Shown here one piece after another: positions 43,725 through 57,020 of a stretch of 64,000 nucleotides of DNA (the first letter of the stretch is position 1; each line of letters starts with the position of its first letter). Made by a program: the position numbers and the translations under genes. The DNA is from Aureimonas sp. Leaf324. GTDB lineage: Bacteria > Pseudomonadota > Alphaproteobacteria > Rhizobiales > Rhizobiaceae. The notes below the pieces were generated by a model. That model made no database searches, was not told where the DNA came from, and was given only the letters and a program-made list of their open reading frames with translations. Location: contig NZ_LMOH01000012.1 in the NCBI RefSeq assembly GCF_001423245.1, positions 459,679 to 523,678 on the forward strand. The letters run 5' to 3'.

Positions 43725-44348
43725 TCACAGCGTGACGAGCCGCTCCAGCTTGCCCCGTGCGGTGTCGGGGTTCTCGCCATAGGCGATGGTGCCGACGAAG
43801 CGCCCCGCCTTGTCGAGAAGGATCACCGATGCGGTGTGATCCATCGTGTAGTCGTCGCCTTGCGGCACCTTCCTGGAATAGGCGCCGTAGCCCTTCAGCA
43901 TCGCCGCGACGTCGTCCGGCTTGCCGGTGACGGCGGTGATGTCCGGCGACAAGGCGCCGACATAGGTCTTCAGGATCTCCGGCGTGTCGCGCTCGGGGTC
44001 GACCGTCACGAACACGATGCCGAGATCCTCGCCCTTCTCCTTCAGCGCCTTCTGGTAGCCCGCCAGCTCGTAGAGCGTCGTCGGGCAGACGTCGGGACAG
44101 TGGGTGAAGCCGAAGAACAGCGCGGTCGGACGACTGCGCAGCGCCGCCTCGGTGACCGGCGCGCCGTTCTGGTCGACCAGCGAGAAGCTCGTGCCGAAGG
44201 GCGCGGCGTCCGAGACCTCCTGCATCTCGGCCCGGCCGAAGGCCCAGACCAGAACGAGGAGCGCCAGCACCGCCGCCACGAGAAACCACAGCGCGTAGCG
44301 CAGCACCGGCAGTCGGCGTCGGCTGGGGCCGGGGGTCGGATCGGTCAT
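43725..44348 (-). CDS. SCO1/SenC copper-chaperone-like protein
   Basis: A 207-residue membrane-anchored periplasmic thioredoxin-fold protein that delivers copper to or reduces the CuA site of cytochrome oxidase. N-terminal anchor YALWFLVAAVLALLVLVWAFG; metal/thiol motif FGFTHCPDVCPTTLYE (Cys84, Cys88); the distal ligand is His in YTMDHTASVILLD. VFVTVDPERDTPEILKTYVG is a family hallmark. The start is the ATG at 44348. It is divergent from the hexapeptide transferase. No oxidase genes are nearby. Confidence 0.93.
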   Translation of the reverse strand: MTDPTPGPSRRRLPVLRYALWFLVAAVLALLVLVWAFGRAEMQEVSDAAPFGTSFSLVDQNGAPVTEAALRSRPTALFFGFTHCPDVCPTTLYELAGYQKALKEKGEDLGIVFVTVDPERDTPEILKTYVGALSPDITAVTGKPDDVAAMLKGYGAYSRKVPQGDDYTMDHTASVILLDKAGRFVGTIAYGENPDTARGKLERLVTL

Positions 44349-44431
44349 CGCATTGCTCCTTCGATGCGGTCTCGGATACAGGAATGATCCGCCGCCTCCA
44401 AGACCGCGGCAGAACATGGGTCGAGGGCGGC

Positions 44432-45085
44432 ATGAAGGACGGCGAGCCGGCAAGCGACGATCTGCGGTTTCGGCCGGACGAGCCGCGCATCCATCCGAGC
44501 GCGGAGCTGAAGCAGACCCGCCTCGGCCGCCACTGCGACATCGGCCCGCGCGTCGTGCTGCGCGACGTCGTGGTCGGCGACTACACCTATTTCGAGCGCG
44601 GCGGCGAAGCGACGCACGCCACGCTCGGCAAGTTCTGCTCGGTGGCGGCGCATGTGCGCGTCAACGCGCTGGAACACCCGGTCGAGCGCGTCACCACCCA
44701 CAAGATCAGCTACCGGCCGAACGAGTATTTCCGCTGGCAGGGCGTCGACGAGGCGTTCCGCGAGCGTCGCCTCGCGCGCCGCGTGGAGATCGGCCACGAC
44801 GTCTGGATCGGCCACGGGGCGGTGATCCTGCCCGGCGTCTCGATCGGCACCGGCGCGGTGATCGGCGCTTCGGCGGTGGTCAGCCGCGACGTCGCCCCTT
44901 ACACGATCGTCGCGGGCGTTCCCGCCCGGGTCCTGCGTCCGCGCTTCGCACCCGCCATCGCGGCCGGTTTCCTGGCGCTCGCCTGGTGGGACTGGCCGAA
45001 GGAGAAGCTGTTCGAGGCCGTGGCGGACATGCAGGCGCTCTCGCCCGAGGCTTTCCTCGAACGGTGGAACTCGACCCAAAGTTGA
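44432..45085 (+). CDS. Hexapeptide-repeat (LbH) acetyltransferase, phosphonate-type subgroup
   Basis: A 217-residue left-handed beta-helix acyltransferase. Hexapeptide repeats (LKQTRLGRHCDIGPRVVLRDVVVGDYTYF, IGHDVWIGHGAVILPGVSIGTGAVIGASAVV) flank the catalytic His region ALEHPVERVTTHKISY. APYTIVAGVPARVLRPRF follows. The end FLALAWWDWP is like the transferases found in phosphonate clusters (TIGR03308), but no phn genes are present. ATG 44432 has GAGGG upstream; ATG 44384 is an alternative adding 16 residues. It precedes the gtr cassette by 72 bases. Confidence 0.85.
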   Translation: MKDGEPASDDLRFRPDEPRIHPSAELKQTRLGRHCDIGPRVVLRDVVVGDYTYFERGGEATHATLGKFCSVAAHVRVNALEHPVERVTTHKISYRPNEYFRWQGVDEAFRERRLARRVEIGHDVWIGHGAVILPGVSIGTGAVIGASAVVSRDVAPYTIVAGVPARVLRPRFAPAIAAGFLALAWWDWPKEKLFEAVADMQALSPEAFLERWNSTQS

Positions 45086-45157
45086 GTTCCAACCCCTCCT
45101 CCCCCTTGCCATTCGCCCCCTTGCGATGACAAGGACACGGCATACTGCAACTTTAGG

Positions 45158-46180
45158 TTGGTATGGCGCGTGCCGAAGGACAGCAACGAGATCGATCTGG
45201 AGACCTGGGCAGAGCCGGACCTATCGTCGGCGCCCCTCGTGTCGCTCGTGGTCCCCTGCTTCAACGAGGCGGAGGTGCTGCCGATCTTCCTTGCGAGGAT
45301 GAGGCCGATCCTGCGGGACCTGTCCGGGCTCCGCCACGAGATCGTGTTCGTCAACGACGGCAGCACCGACGGGACACTGCCCTTCCTGATCGCCGAAACA
45401 GTCCTCGATCCGGCGATCCGGGTCGTCGACCTGTCCCGTAATTTCGGCAAGGAGGCGGCGCTCTCCGCCGGGCTCGCGGAAGCCCGCGGCGACGCCGTCA
45501 TTCCGTTCGACGCCGACCTGCAGGACCCGCCGGACCTCATCCCGCGCCTCGTCGAGCGGTGGCGCGAAGGGTTCGAGGTGGTGATCGCGCGGCGCGTCGA
45601 CCGGTCCTGCGACGGCTTCCTGAAGCGCGAGACCGCGAACGCCTTCTATCGCCTTCACGGCCGGATGACCGACATCGACCTGCCGGAAAACGCCGGCGAC
45701 TTCCGCCTGATGGACCGCCGCGTCGTCGATGCGCTGAACGCGATGCCGGAAAGCTGCCGCTTCATGAAGGGCCTCTTCGCCTGGGCCGGCTTCCGCACGG
45801 CCTCGGTCGACTATGTCCGCCAGCCGCGCGCGGCGGGGCGCAGCAAGTTCTCCGGCTGGAAGCTCTGGAATTTCGCGCTCGAGGGCATCACCAGTTTCTC
45901 GACGCTGCCTTTGCGGATCTGGACCTACGCCGGCTTCCTCGTCGCGGCCGGTGCGCTCGTCTACGCGCTCGCCGTCGCCGTGCGCACGCTGGCCTTCGGG
46001 GTCGACGTGCCGGGCTACGCGTCGCTCGCCGTCCTGATCCTCCTCTTCGGCGGCCTGCAGATGATCGGCATGGGCATGATCGGCGAGTATGTCGGCCGCA
46101 TCTACATGGAATCGAAGCGACGCCCACTCTACTTCGTGCGCGCGCGCTTCGGCGGCGAGCCGACGGGCGAGCGCTCGTGA
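45158..46180 (+). CDS. GtrB-type undecaprenyl-phosphate glycosyltransferase
   Basis: Family 2 glycosyltransferase of 340 residues that loads a sugar on undecaprenyl phosphate. The catalytic domain has VSLVVPCFNEAEVLPIFL, VFVNDGSTDGT, LSRNFGKEAALSAGL and IPFDADLQDPPDLIP (D-x-D-x-Q). Two C-terminal membrane helices follow (IWTYAGFLVAAGALVYALAV, SLAVLILLFGGLQMIGMGMI) with GEYVGRIYMESKRRPLYFV, the GtrB/DPM1-like end. The start is TTG 45158, or less likely GTG 45170. Its stop overlaps the gtrA start (GTGA). Confidence 0.92.
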   Translation: MVWRVPKDSNEIDLETWAEPDLSSAPLVSLVVPCFNEAEVLPIFLARMRPILRDLSGLRHEIVFVNDGSTDGTLPFLIAETVLDPAIRVVDLSRNFGKEAALSAGLAEARGDAVIPFDADLQDPPDLIPRLVERWREGFEVVIARRVDRSCDGFLKRETANAFYRLHGRMTDIDLPENAGDFRLMDRRVVDALNAMPESCRFMKGLFAWAGFRTASVDYVRQPRAAGRSKFSGWKLWNFALEGITSFSTLPLRIWTYAGFLVAAGALVYALAVAVRTLAFGVDVPGYASLAVLILLFGGLQMIGMGMIGEYVGRIYMESKRRPLYFVRARFGGEPTGERS

Positions 46181-46584
46181 CGACGATCGACCGATCGCTC
46201 CGGCGCTTTTTCGCATATGCGCTCGTCGGGGGTGCGGGCACGGCCGCGCATTACGGCCTCTTCCTCGGCCTCCTGTCGCTCCGCGCGCCCGTCCTCTTCG
46301 CCTCCTGCGCCGGCTACGTCGTCGGAGCGCTCGTGAACTACTGGCTGAACCACGCCGTCACCTTCGCATCCGAGCGTCCGCACCGCGAGGCGGCGCCCCG
46401 CTTCTTCGCCGTGGCGGCGCTCGGCCTCCTCCTCAACCTTTCGATCGTCGCGATCGCCGTCGGCTGGGCGAACTGGCCGCCTCTGCTGGCCCAGATCGCC
46501 GCCACCGCCCTCTGCCTCCTCGCCACCTACGCCCTCAACGCCCGCTGGTCGTTCGCGACGGCGATCGGCCAACCCAAGACCTGA
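46177..46584 (+). CDS. GtrA-family lipid-linked sugar flippase
   Basis: A 135-residue membrane protein with four helices. The GtrA signature FFAYALVGGAGTAAHYGLFLGLL is followed by AGYVVGALVNYWLNHAVTF. It probably flips the lipid-linked sugar made by the preceding GtrB across the inner membrane. GTG start at 46177 overlaps the upstream stop by four bases, showing translational coupling. Confidence 0.92.
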   Translation: MTTIDRSLRRFFAYALVGGAGTAAHYGLFLGLLSLRAPVLFASCAGYVVGALVNYWLNHAVTFASERPHREAAPRFFAVAALGLLLNLSIVAIAVGWANWPPLLAQIAATALCLLATYALNARWSFATAIGQPKT

Positions 46585-46593
46585 AGGCTCATC

Positions 46594-48075
46594 TTGTCCG
46601 CCCTCTCCGATCCCGTCGCAAACGATCAGCGACCAGCAGAGAGCCATCCGCGCAGCGCGATCGTTCTGATGCTGGCAATGGCGCTTCCCATCGCCCTCGT
46701 TCTGGCGATGCTCGCGCTCACGCCGCTCGGCCATTGGCAGATGGATGAGCTTCTCATGATGAGGGCTTTCCGCAATCAGGGATTGCCCGCGCTCTTCAGT
46801 CGGATCACGAGTTGGAGCCCCCGCCCGCTCTCGGAGACGCTGCTCTACGCTTATTCCTCCGTCGTCCACGCGACCGGGCGGCAGTTGACGGGCACCTTTC
46901 TCCTCGGCCTTTGGAGCCTGCTGATCCTCGCCTGTCTCGCGCCGGCCGCAGTCGTCAAGACGGATGATCCCGGCGTGCGCCGCGCAGCGCTGCTGGTCGC
47001 CTTGACGGTTCTCGCCCTTTTCGTGTCCGGGCACCCGGTCGCGGAGGTCTTCTACTGGTCGCAGGCGGCTGCGGCATACATCCCTTCCATCGCGCTGATC
47101 ACGGCCCCCCTGCTCTTCCTGTTGCTTGGCGGGCGTCGAAGCGATCGCATCGATGCGCTGGTCGGAGGCTGCGTCTCGCTGGCGGCGATGGCCTCGGAGG
47201 TCGGTGCTTTCTTCGCGGTCGCCTTCGGCGGGGCAGGCCTCCTGCTCTCTGTCGCCGGTCGCTGGCGCGACACAGGCGCGCCGGCGGTGCGACGCCGGGA
47301 TATGATGTATCTCGTCCCGCTGCTCGCGGGCGTGTCCATCCTTTTCATGCTGGCGAACGCAAGACTCGGAAGCCAAGCCGAGATTTTCGACGCGACCATC
47401 GCGCGCCACCTCCTCCCCAGCATCGGACGGTCGCTGTCGACTTTCCCCGCCGACGCGCTGTCGATCGACCTCGGACCGTCCACCCTGCAGGGGTTCGCGC
47501 TCGGTCTCGTGTCCAGAACAGCGCTTCTCGTGCTATGCGCCCTCGCCTTTTCACGCATGTCGTCCACGAAGCAACCTGGCCAGCGCCTGGTCGTCGGCTG
47601 TTTCGCGCTCGCGGCTCTGGCGAGTGCCTTGTTCTCGCTCTTCGCTGCCTATTTCCAGTTCGGCTTGAACTGCTGCGAGCGCCATCAGACCATCCGCTCG
47701 CAACTCGTCGTCGTGGCGCTGGTCGCCATCGGTTGGTTGCTTGCACAGTCTCCATGGGTCGCGCGGCTTCGGCGTCAAGGCGTTGCCTGGATGGCAGTCG
47801 CATCAGTCGTCGCGGTGGTGGCCAGTGCCGCCCACATGCCGGCCGCGATCGCGCATGACGTTGCTCGGTATGGCGAAATCCTGCAGGCTCGCGCAGCCAA
47901 CTGGCAGGACGCGGTTTCGCCCGATCCCGAAATGAAACTGCGCCTCTCGCATCGCGGCGAAATCATCGGGAGTATTTACGCCCCCGCAGGCGACTTTCGT
48001 AACGAAGACGCTACGCCTCGGCCCCTGCGTGCGATGATGCAGTATTTCGGCAAGACCCGGATCATCGCGGAATAA
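46594..48075 (+). CDS. Polytopic membrane glycosyltransferase-like protein (GtrC-like)
   Basis: A 493-residue protein with about ten membrane spans (SAIVLMLAMALPIALVLAMLAL, LTGTFLLGLWSLLILACL, ALLVALTVLALFVSG, IALITAPLLFLLLG, MYLVPLLAGVSILFMLA and others). A first periplasmic loop contains HWQMDELLMMRAF, where an Asp-Glu pair after the first helix is typical of GT-C enzymes. Position after gtrB-gtrA suggests the serotype-specific transferase that moves the sugar to O-antigen or another envelope glycan. Starts at TTG 46594 with GAAGG upstream. Acceptor and sugar unknown. Confidence 0.75.
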   Translation: MSALSDPVANDQRPAESHPRSAIVLMLAMALPIALVLAMLALTPLGHWQMDELLMMRAFRNQGLPALFSRITSWSPRPLSETLLYAYSSVVHATGRQLTGTFLLGLWSLLILACLAPAAVVKTDDPGVRRAALLVALTVLALFVSGHPVAEVFYWSQAAAAYIPSIALITAPLLFLLLGGRRSDRIDALVGGCVSLAAMASEVGAFFAVAFGGAGLLLSVAGRWRDTGAPAVRRRDMMYLVPLLAGVSILFMLANARLGSQAEIFDATIARHLLPSIGRSLSTFPADALSIDLGPSTLQGFALGLVSRTALLVLCALAFSRMSSTKQPGQRLVVGCFALAALASALFSLFAAYFQFGLNCCERHQTIRSQLVVVALVAIGWLLAQSPWVARLRRQGVAWMAVASVVAVVASAAHMPAAIAHDVARYGEILQARAANWQDAVSPDPEMKLRLSHRGEIIGSIYAPAGDFRNEDATPRPLRAMMQYFGKTRIIAE

Positions 48076-48209
48076 CCTGAACAGCTCTGGAGCTTTCGAA
48101 GTTGTGATCGCCCTGCGCCCACATCGCGGGGGCGAATCCTTTCCAGCCCACAACCCGGCCTCCTATATGAGACGGCAGGATAGACGGCAGACCGGAAGGA
48201 AACGACCCG

Positions 48210-49211
48210 ATGGGCACTTCGGCCAAGACGCGCGGCCTCGCTCTCATGAGCGTGCTGGCGCTGACCTTTTCGCTCGCGGCAGTCGACTACGCCGAGGCGC
48301 GGCGCGGCGGCAGCTTCGGCAGCCGGGGCGCACGCACCTACCAGTCCGCGCCGGCCACCAACACGGCGCCGGCCGCGGCGCCGGTCCAGCGCTCGATGAC
48401 CTCGCCCAGCACGGCCGCTCCGGCGGCCGGCGCAGCCGCCGCGGCGCGTCCCGGCGCGCGCTCGGGCCTCTTCGGCGGCGGCTTCGGCGGCGCGTTGATG
48501 CGCGGTCTCGTCATCGGCGGCCTGTTCGGGCTCCTGATGGGCACGGGCTTCGGCGGTCTCGCCGGCATGCTCGGCCTTCTGGTGCAGGCACTCCTCATCG
48601 GTCTCGCCGTGTGGTTCGTGATCCGCCTGTTCCGTCGCCGCTCGGCAGGGCAGACGGCGATGGCCGGCGGGCGTCCGAACGAGGCCGGCAACCGCTCGAT
48701 GTACGAGGGCCTCGGCCAACGTTCCCCGCAGGGCGGGCAGGCCGCCGGCGCGCGCGGCTATGCCGGGGCGCAGAGCGCCGCTGCAGCCACGGGCGCGGCC
48801 GGCGTCGACCAGCTGCGCATCACGGCGGCCGATCTCGACATCTTCGAGAACCGCCTCCAGACGCTGCAGGACGCGTTCAGCCGCGAGGATTACGCCGCGC
48901 TGCGCGAGATCACGACGCCGGAAGTCGCCTCCTACCTCTCCGAGGAGCTGGCGACCAACGCCTCCAAGGGCATTCGCGTTGAGGCGCGCGACGTGACGCT
49001 GCTGCAGGGCGACGTCGCGGAAAGCTGGAAGGAAGGCTCGCGCGAATACGCGACCGTCGCGATGCGCTACTCGATGGTCGAGACGGTGCGCGACCGCGAA
49101 ACGGGTGCGATCCGCGAAGGCGGCGGTGCACCGGTCGAGGCTACCGAAGTCTGGACCTTCCTGCGCGACTTCAAGGACGAGTGGAAGCTCTCGGCCATCC
49201 AGGAAGCCTGA
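48210..49211 (+). CDS. Tim44-domain membrane protein
   Basis: A 333-residue protein. Signal or anchor (ALMSVLALTFSLAAVDYAEA-RR), a Ser/Ala/Pro/Gly linker, a Gly-rich hydrophobic pair of helices (LFGGGFGGALMRGLVIGGLFGLLMG, GMLGLLVQALLIGLAVWFVIRLFRR) and a C-terminal Tim44-like domain (ITAADLDIFENRLQTLQDAFSREDYAALREITTPEVASYL, EVWTFLRDFKDEWKLSAIQEA). Bacterial Tim44-like proteins may affect membrane protein insertion or respiratory stability, but this is not established. It has its own strong terminator. Confidence 0.88.
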   Translation: MGTSAKTRGLALMSVLALTFSLAAVDYAEARRGGSFGSRGARTYQSAPATNTAPAAAPVQRSMTSPSTAAPAAGAAAAARPGARSGLFGGGFGGALMRGLVIGGLFGLLMGTGFGGLAGMLGLLVQALLIGLAVWFVIRLFRRRSAGQTAMAGGRPNEAGNRSMYEGLGQRSPQGGQAAGARGYAGAQSAAAATGAAGVDQLRITAADLDIFENRLQTLQDAFSREDYAALREITTPEVASYLSEELATNASKGIRVEARDVTLLQGDVAESWKEGSREYATVAMRYSMVETVRDRETGAIREGGGAPVEATEVWTFLRDFKDEWKLSAIQEA

Positions 49212-49230
49212 TCCGCTTCAACGCCGCATG

Positions 49231-49270
49231 AAAAAGGCCCGCCGGTTCCCAGGAGCCGGCGGGCCTTTTT
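49231..49270 (+). terminator. Strong intrinsic terminator
   Basis: A 15-bp perfect stem AAAAAGGCCCGCCGG / CCGGCGGGCCTTTTT around a ten-base loop, ending in TTTTT. It is convergent between the Tim44 gene (ends 49211) and the exonuclease gene (ends 49289) and works in both directions. Confidence 0.92.
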
Positions 49271-49288
49271 GTTCCGGTCGGCCGTCGC

Positions 49289-50146
49289 TCAGGCGGCGCC
49301 GCGCATCCGCGGGGTGAGAAAGGCGGCCAGCACGCGCTCGATATCCGGCGTCAGCCCGACGACGGCGGAGAGGTCGCCGAGCCGCAATGCCGCGCGGTGC
49401 TTGCAGTCGGCGCGAAAGCGCGAGGCCGGGCAGGTGCAGGCGAGGCGCACCTGTCCTCGCGCGTTCGGTATCGCCTCGATCTCGTAGGGGGTGCCGCGGC
49501 TTCCGGCGACGCGGAAGCGAAGCTGCCCGGGCGTGGTCACGCCACGCGCCGCCATGGCCCGCGCGGCGACCCCGCCCGTGCGCGGCGCGGCATCCGCCGT
49601 CACCGGGCGCGCGAGCCCCATCGTGGCGGCGAGGTCCCTGACGTCCGACGCGCCGGCCTCGCGCACGCCTTCGAGCGCGATCGCCGCGCAGGCGTAAGCG
49701 TCCTCCCCCGCGTCGTGGTGGCGGAACCCGATGCCGAATTTCGTCGCCAGCGCCGAGAGCTTGCGGCTCGGCTCGTCCGGCCAGAGCCTGCGCGCCATGG
49801 AGACCGTGCAGAACGAGCGGAACGCCGGCAGGCCGAGCTCGAACCGCGCGGCGGACCGCTTCAGGACGTTCATGTCGAACGAGGCGTTGTGCGCCAGCAC
49901 CAGCGCGCCGTCGAAGACGTCGGAGATTTCGTCCCACACGTCAGGGAAGCTCGGCGCATCCATCACGTCCTCCGGCCGGATGCCGTGGACGCGGATGTTG
50001 CCCCAGTCGAAGCGCATCTCCGGCGGCCGGATCAGCGTGTGGAAGCGCCGCGTGATCCGGTCACCCTCCACGAAGGCGAGGCCGATCGCACAGGCGCTGT
50101 CGGGGCTCTGGTTGGCGGTCTCGAAATCGAGGGCGACGACGGTCAT
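49289..50146 (-). CDS. DnaQ-like 3'-5' exonuclease fused to a SWIM-type zinc finger
   Basis: A 285-residue protein. Residues 1-165 are a DEDDh exonuclease: ALDFETAN (Asp7, Glu9), LAHNASFDMNVL (Asp91) and FRHHDAGEDAYACA (His144, Asp149). The C-terminal part has Cys237-x-Cys239-x8-Cys248-x-His250 (CTCPASRFRADCKH), the C-x-C-xn-C-x-H pattern of SWIM zinc fingers. A linker with AARAMAARGVTTPGQLRFRV joins them. This could be a proofreading or repair nuclease targeted by the finger. It lies 33 bases after ligA on the same strand, which suggests repair. Confidence 0.82.
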   Translation of the reverse strand: MTVVALDFETANQSPDSACAIGLAFVEGDRITRRFHTLIRPPEMRFDWGNIRVHGIRPEDVMDAPSFPDVWDEISDVFDGALVLAHNASFDMNVLKRSAARFELGLPAFRSFCTVSMARRLWPDEPSRKLSALATKFGIGFRHHDAGEDAYACAAIALEGVREAGASDVRDLAATMGLARPVTADAAPRTGGVAARAMAARGVTTPGQLRFRVAGSRGTPYEIEAIPNARGQVRLACTCPASRFRADCKHRAALRLGDLSAVVGLTPDIERVLAAFLTPRMRGAA

Positions 50147-50179
50147 GGCATTCCGGGCGGCAAGGGATGCCCGGTTGAA

Positions 50180-54428
<4,249 letters not shown>

Positions 54429-54544
54429 GCGCGAGAAGGGCTAGACCGGCTGGGGAAGAATGGCAATCGGCAGCGCCGAAGATATGAAGGCACGCCGCTG
54501 AAGAGAAGGGCGGACGGCCCGCACGGCGCACGCCGGAAACGAAA

Positions 54545-54568
54545 AAAGGCCGGGCGAAGCCGGCCTTT
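54545..54568 (-). terminator. Intrinsic terminator after bamD
   Basis: AAAGGCCGG / CCGGCCTTT (54545-54553, 54560-54568) around a six-base loop, followed by more T on the minus strand (TTTTTTC). It lies 22 bases after the bamD stop and isolates bamD from recN. Confidence 0.88.
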
Positions 54569-54589
54569 CCTCGCATCATGCATCGGCGA

Positions 54590-55525
54590 TCAGCTGCGCG
54601 CGGGCGGCGGCAGCACGGTCGCGTCGGCCTGCGCCCGCGTCGTCGAGGGCGTGCGGTCCGCACCGGTGATAAGACGCGTCGCGTTGGAGAACCACGAGGT
54701 CGCGCCGCCGCTGCGCGGCTCCAAACCCTTGCTCTGAAGCAGAGCGTAGGAGTCGCGATACCACTCGGATTCGGGGAAGTTCTGCCCGAGCACGGAGGCC
54801 GACGCCTGCGCTTCCTGGGTCAGGCCCATCGCGTAGTAGGTTTCGGTCAGGCGCGCGAGCGCCTCCTCGACGTGGCGGGTGCCCGGATAGGTGTCGACGA
54901 CGTTCTTGAAGCGGTTGATTGCGGCGATGTATTCGCGGCGCTCCTGATAGTAGCGCCCGACCTGCATCTCCTTGCCGGCGAGCTGGTCGCGGGCGATGCG
55001 CAGCTTGGTGCGGGCGTCCTCGGCATATTCCGAGTCGGGATAGCGGTCGACGACCTCCTGCATCGCCTGTACGGCGCGCGCGGTGTCGGTCTGGTCGCGC
55101 GTCACGTCCGGCATTTGGCGGTAGTAGGACAGGCCGATGATGTACTGCGCGTAGGCCGCGTCCTGCGATCCCGGATAGAGCGACAGGTAACGGCGCGACG
55201 AGGCGATCGCCTCGTCGTAGTCGCCGGTGCGGTAGCTCGCGAAGGCGCGCATCACCAGCGCCTTGCGGGCGAATTCCGAATAGGGATGCTGGCGGTCGAT
55301 CGCCTCGAACTTGGCGGCGGCTTCCTTCAGCCGGCCGTTCTCGAGATTGGCGAGGCCTTGATTGTAGAGCGCATCGGCTGGCTCGGTCTGCGACGCGAGC
55401 GCCAGTGCGTCTATATCGTTGTCCTTCGAGGACATGCACCCCGAGAGAAGAAGGCCCGACGCGGCGACGGCCAGTGCCATCGGCACGACCGGAAAGCGGC
55501 CGGACAGCGGCATCTTGATTCCCAT
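54590..55525 (-). CDS. bamD: Outer-membrane assembly lipoprotein BamD
   Basis: Essential BAM complex lipoprotein with TPR repeats. The 311-residue frame begins at 55525, with GGGGGAA upstream, and reaches the lipobox LLLSGC (Cys30). TPR-like helices follow: [74 protein letters not shown] and [18 protein letters not shown]. The Ala/Thr/Pro-rich tail is longer than in E. coli. The upstream in-frame extension has no signal character. It is downstream of lpxC, as in other Hyphomicrobiales. Confidence 0.95.
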   Translation of the reverse strand: MGIKMPLSGRFPVVPMALAVAASGLLLSGCMSSKDNDIDALALASQTEPADALYNQGLANLENGRLKEAAAKFEAIDRQHPYSEFARKALVMRAFASYRTGDYDEAIASSRRYLSLYPGSQDAAYAQYIIGLSYYRQMPDVTRDQTDTARAVQAMQEVVDRYPDSEYAEDARTKLRIARDQLAGKEMQVGRYYQERREYIAAINRFKNVVDTYPGTRHVEEALARLTETYYAMGLTQEAQASASVLGQNFPESEWYRDSYALLQSKGLEPRSGGATSWFSNATRLITGADRTPSTTRAQADATVLPPPARS

Positions 55526-55782
55526 CGAACTGGTTCCCCCTGGCTTCCCCGGACCGGCATGAACGGACCGGGCGGGACATCTTCCTAGCCAACGTCCCGC
55601 ATCGCGACAACGCTTCACGACAGGCCAAGGCGCCTTTTTTAAGACTTTCGGGACGTTTCGGACGTTTCCGCCCTCCCCCTCGGCGCGAGGCGTGCCGGCC
55701 GTGGCCACGGCGCCGCACTCACGCGGGGAAGGCTCCCCTTGCCCGCGGCCGTCCCCAGCGCCGACAGGCACCCTCGCCTCGA

Positions 55783-56724
55783 TCAGAGGATCTGGGGCCC
55801 CAGCGCCGGCACGGCGATCGCAGCCATACCCGCCTGGCGCAGCGGCTCGACGCGGCGGCCGCTGCCCTCGACGAAGGCATGCGCGGTCGGATCGGCCAGC
55901 AGCGCCTGGAGCGCCATGGCGTTGAGGCGGTGGCCGCCCTTGTAGGAGCGGTAGCAGCCGAGGACGCGCGCCCCGGCCAGCGCCTGGTCGCCCACGGCGT
56001 CGAGCGTCTTGTGACGGACGAACTCGTCGGGATAGCGCAGGCCGGCCGGGTTGATCACACGGTCGTCGTCGCCGATCACGACGGAGTTCTCGAGCGAGGA
56101 GCCGAGCGCGTGGCCCGACGCCCAGAGTCGCTCGACGTCCTTCATGAAGCCGAAGGTGCGGGCGCGGGCGAGCTCGTCGCGGAAGAGGCTCGGGCTGAGA
56201 TCGGCGCCGAAGCGCTGGCGGCCGATCGCGGCGGTCGAAAAGTCGATCTCGACCTCGAAGCGCGTGCCCTCGTGCGGGTGATACTCGGCAAATCCGCCGT
56301 TCAGCTCGACGCGGACGGACTTCAAGACCTTGATGAAGCGGCGCGGCGCACGCTGGGCCACGAGACCCGCCGCCTCGATGGCGCGCACGAACATGTCGGA
56401 GCCGCCGTCCATGATCGGGATCTCGTTGCCGTCGATCTGGACCACGACATTGTCGACGTCCATGGCATAGAGCGCGGCCATGATGTGTTCGATCGTCGCC
56501 ACATGCGCGCCACGACGATCGCCCACGATCGTCGACAGGTCGGTGGACGTTACGTTGCCGGAGACGGCGCGGATTTCGTGAACGAGGCCGGACGCCTCGA
56601 AGACGTGGAACACGATGCCGGTGTCGGGCTCGGCCGGGTGCAGGGACAGTTCGACCAGCGTACCGCTGTGAACGCCCACGCCCTCGAAACCGATGCGCGC
56701 TCCGATCGTGTGCTGACTGACCAC
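55783..56724 (-). CDS. lpxC: UDP-3-O-acyl-N-acetylglucosamine deacetylase LpxC
   Basis: Zn2+ deacetylase for the committed step of lipid A synthesis. The 313-residue protein starts [19 protein letters not shown]. Metal and catalytic motifs: [17 protein letters not shown] (His-x-x-His-like site), [33 protein letters not shown] (His and Asp ligands) and [12 protein letters not shown] (catalytic His). [12 protein letters not shown] is conserved. It sits between ftsZ and bamD, with 296 bases to ftsZ, and is therefore probably on its own promoter. Confidence 0.97.
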   Translation of the reverse strand: MVSQHTIGARIGFEGVGVHSGTLVELSLHPAEPDTGIVFHVFEASGLVHEIRAVSGNVTSTDLSTIVGDRRGAHVATIEHIMAALYAMDVDNVVVQIDGNEIPIMDGGSDMFVRAIEAAGLVAQRAPRRFIKVLKSVRVELNGGFAEYHPHEGTRFEVEIDFSTAAIGRQRFGADLSPSLFRDELARARTFGFMKDVERLWASGHALGSSLENSVVIGDDDRVINPAGLRYPDEFVRHKTLDAVGDQALAGARVLGCYRSYKGGHRLNAMALQALLADPTAHAFVEGSGRRVEPLRQAGMAAIAVPALGPQIL

Positions 56725-56963
56725 GTGTTACTCTTCCTTATACCGGCCTGCCGCGCGCCAGATGATCGCGTCGGCGGCAGGAGAACTCTTCCCGGCTTCC
56801 GGAAGATCCGAGGTCGGAATCCGTCGGCGAACGCGAAGTGTCTGAAACTGTCACAAAATTTAGGTCTCGGACGAATTGAGGCCAAATCACGCTTTCTTAC
56901 CCAGTGTTACCGGAAAGCGCCTTAAGGTTTCATTTAGGATAACGAAATCAGTAGTTTAAACGA

Positions 56964-56995
56964 CACGACCCGCCCTCTTGCGAAGGCGGGTCGTG
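56964..56995 (-). terminator. Intrinsic terminator after ftsZ
   Basis: An 11-bp perfect stem CACGACCCGCC / GGCGGGTCGTG around a ten-base loop, 25 bases past the ftsZ stop. TCGTTTAAAC follows on the minus strand, a weak T-run. It separates ftsZ from lpxC. Confidence 0.7.
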
Positions 56996-57020
56996 CCAAA
57001 AGGCGGAGAGTTTGTGACCG

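Noticed and set aside
56922-56936. CtrA-like site TTAA-N7-TTTA between lpxC and ftsZ
   Set aside because: One mismatch and about 200 bases from the lpxC start; one-mismatch sites are expected by chance.
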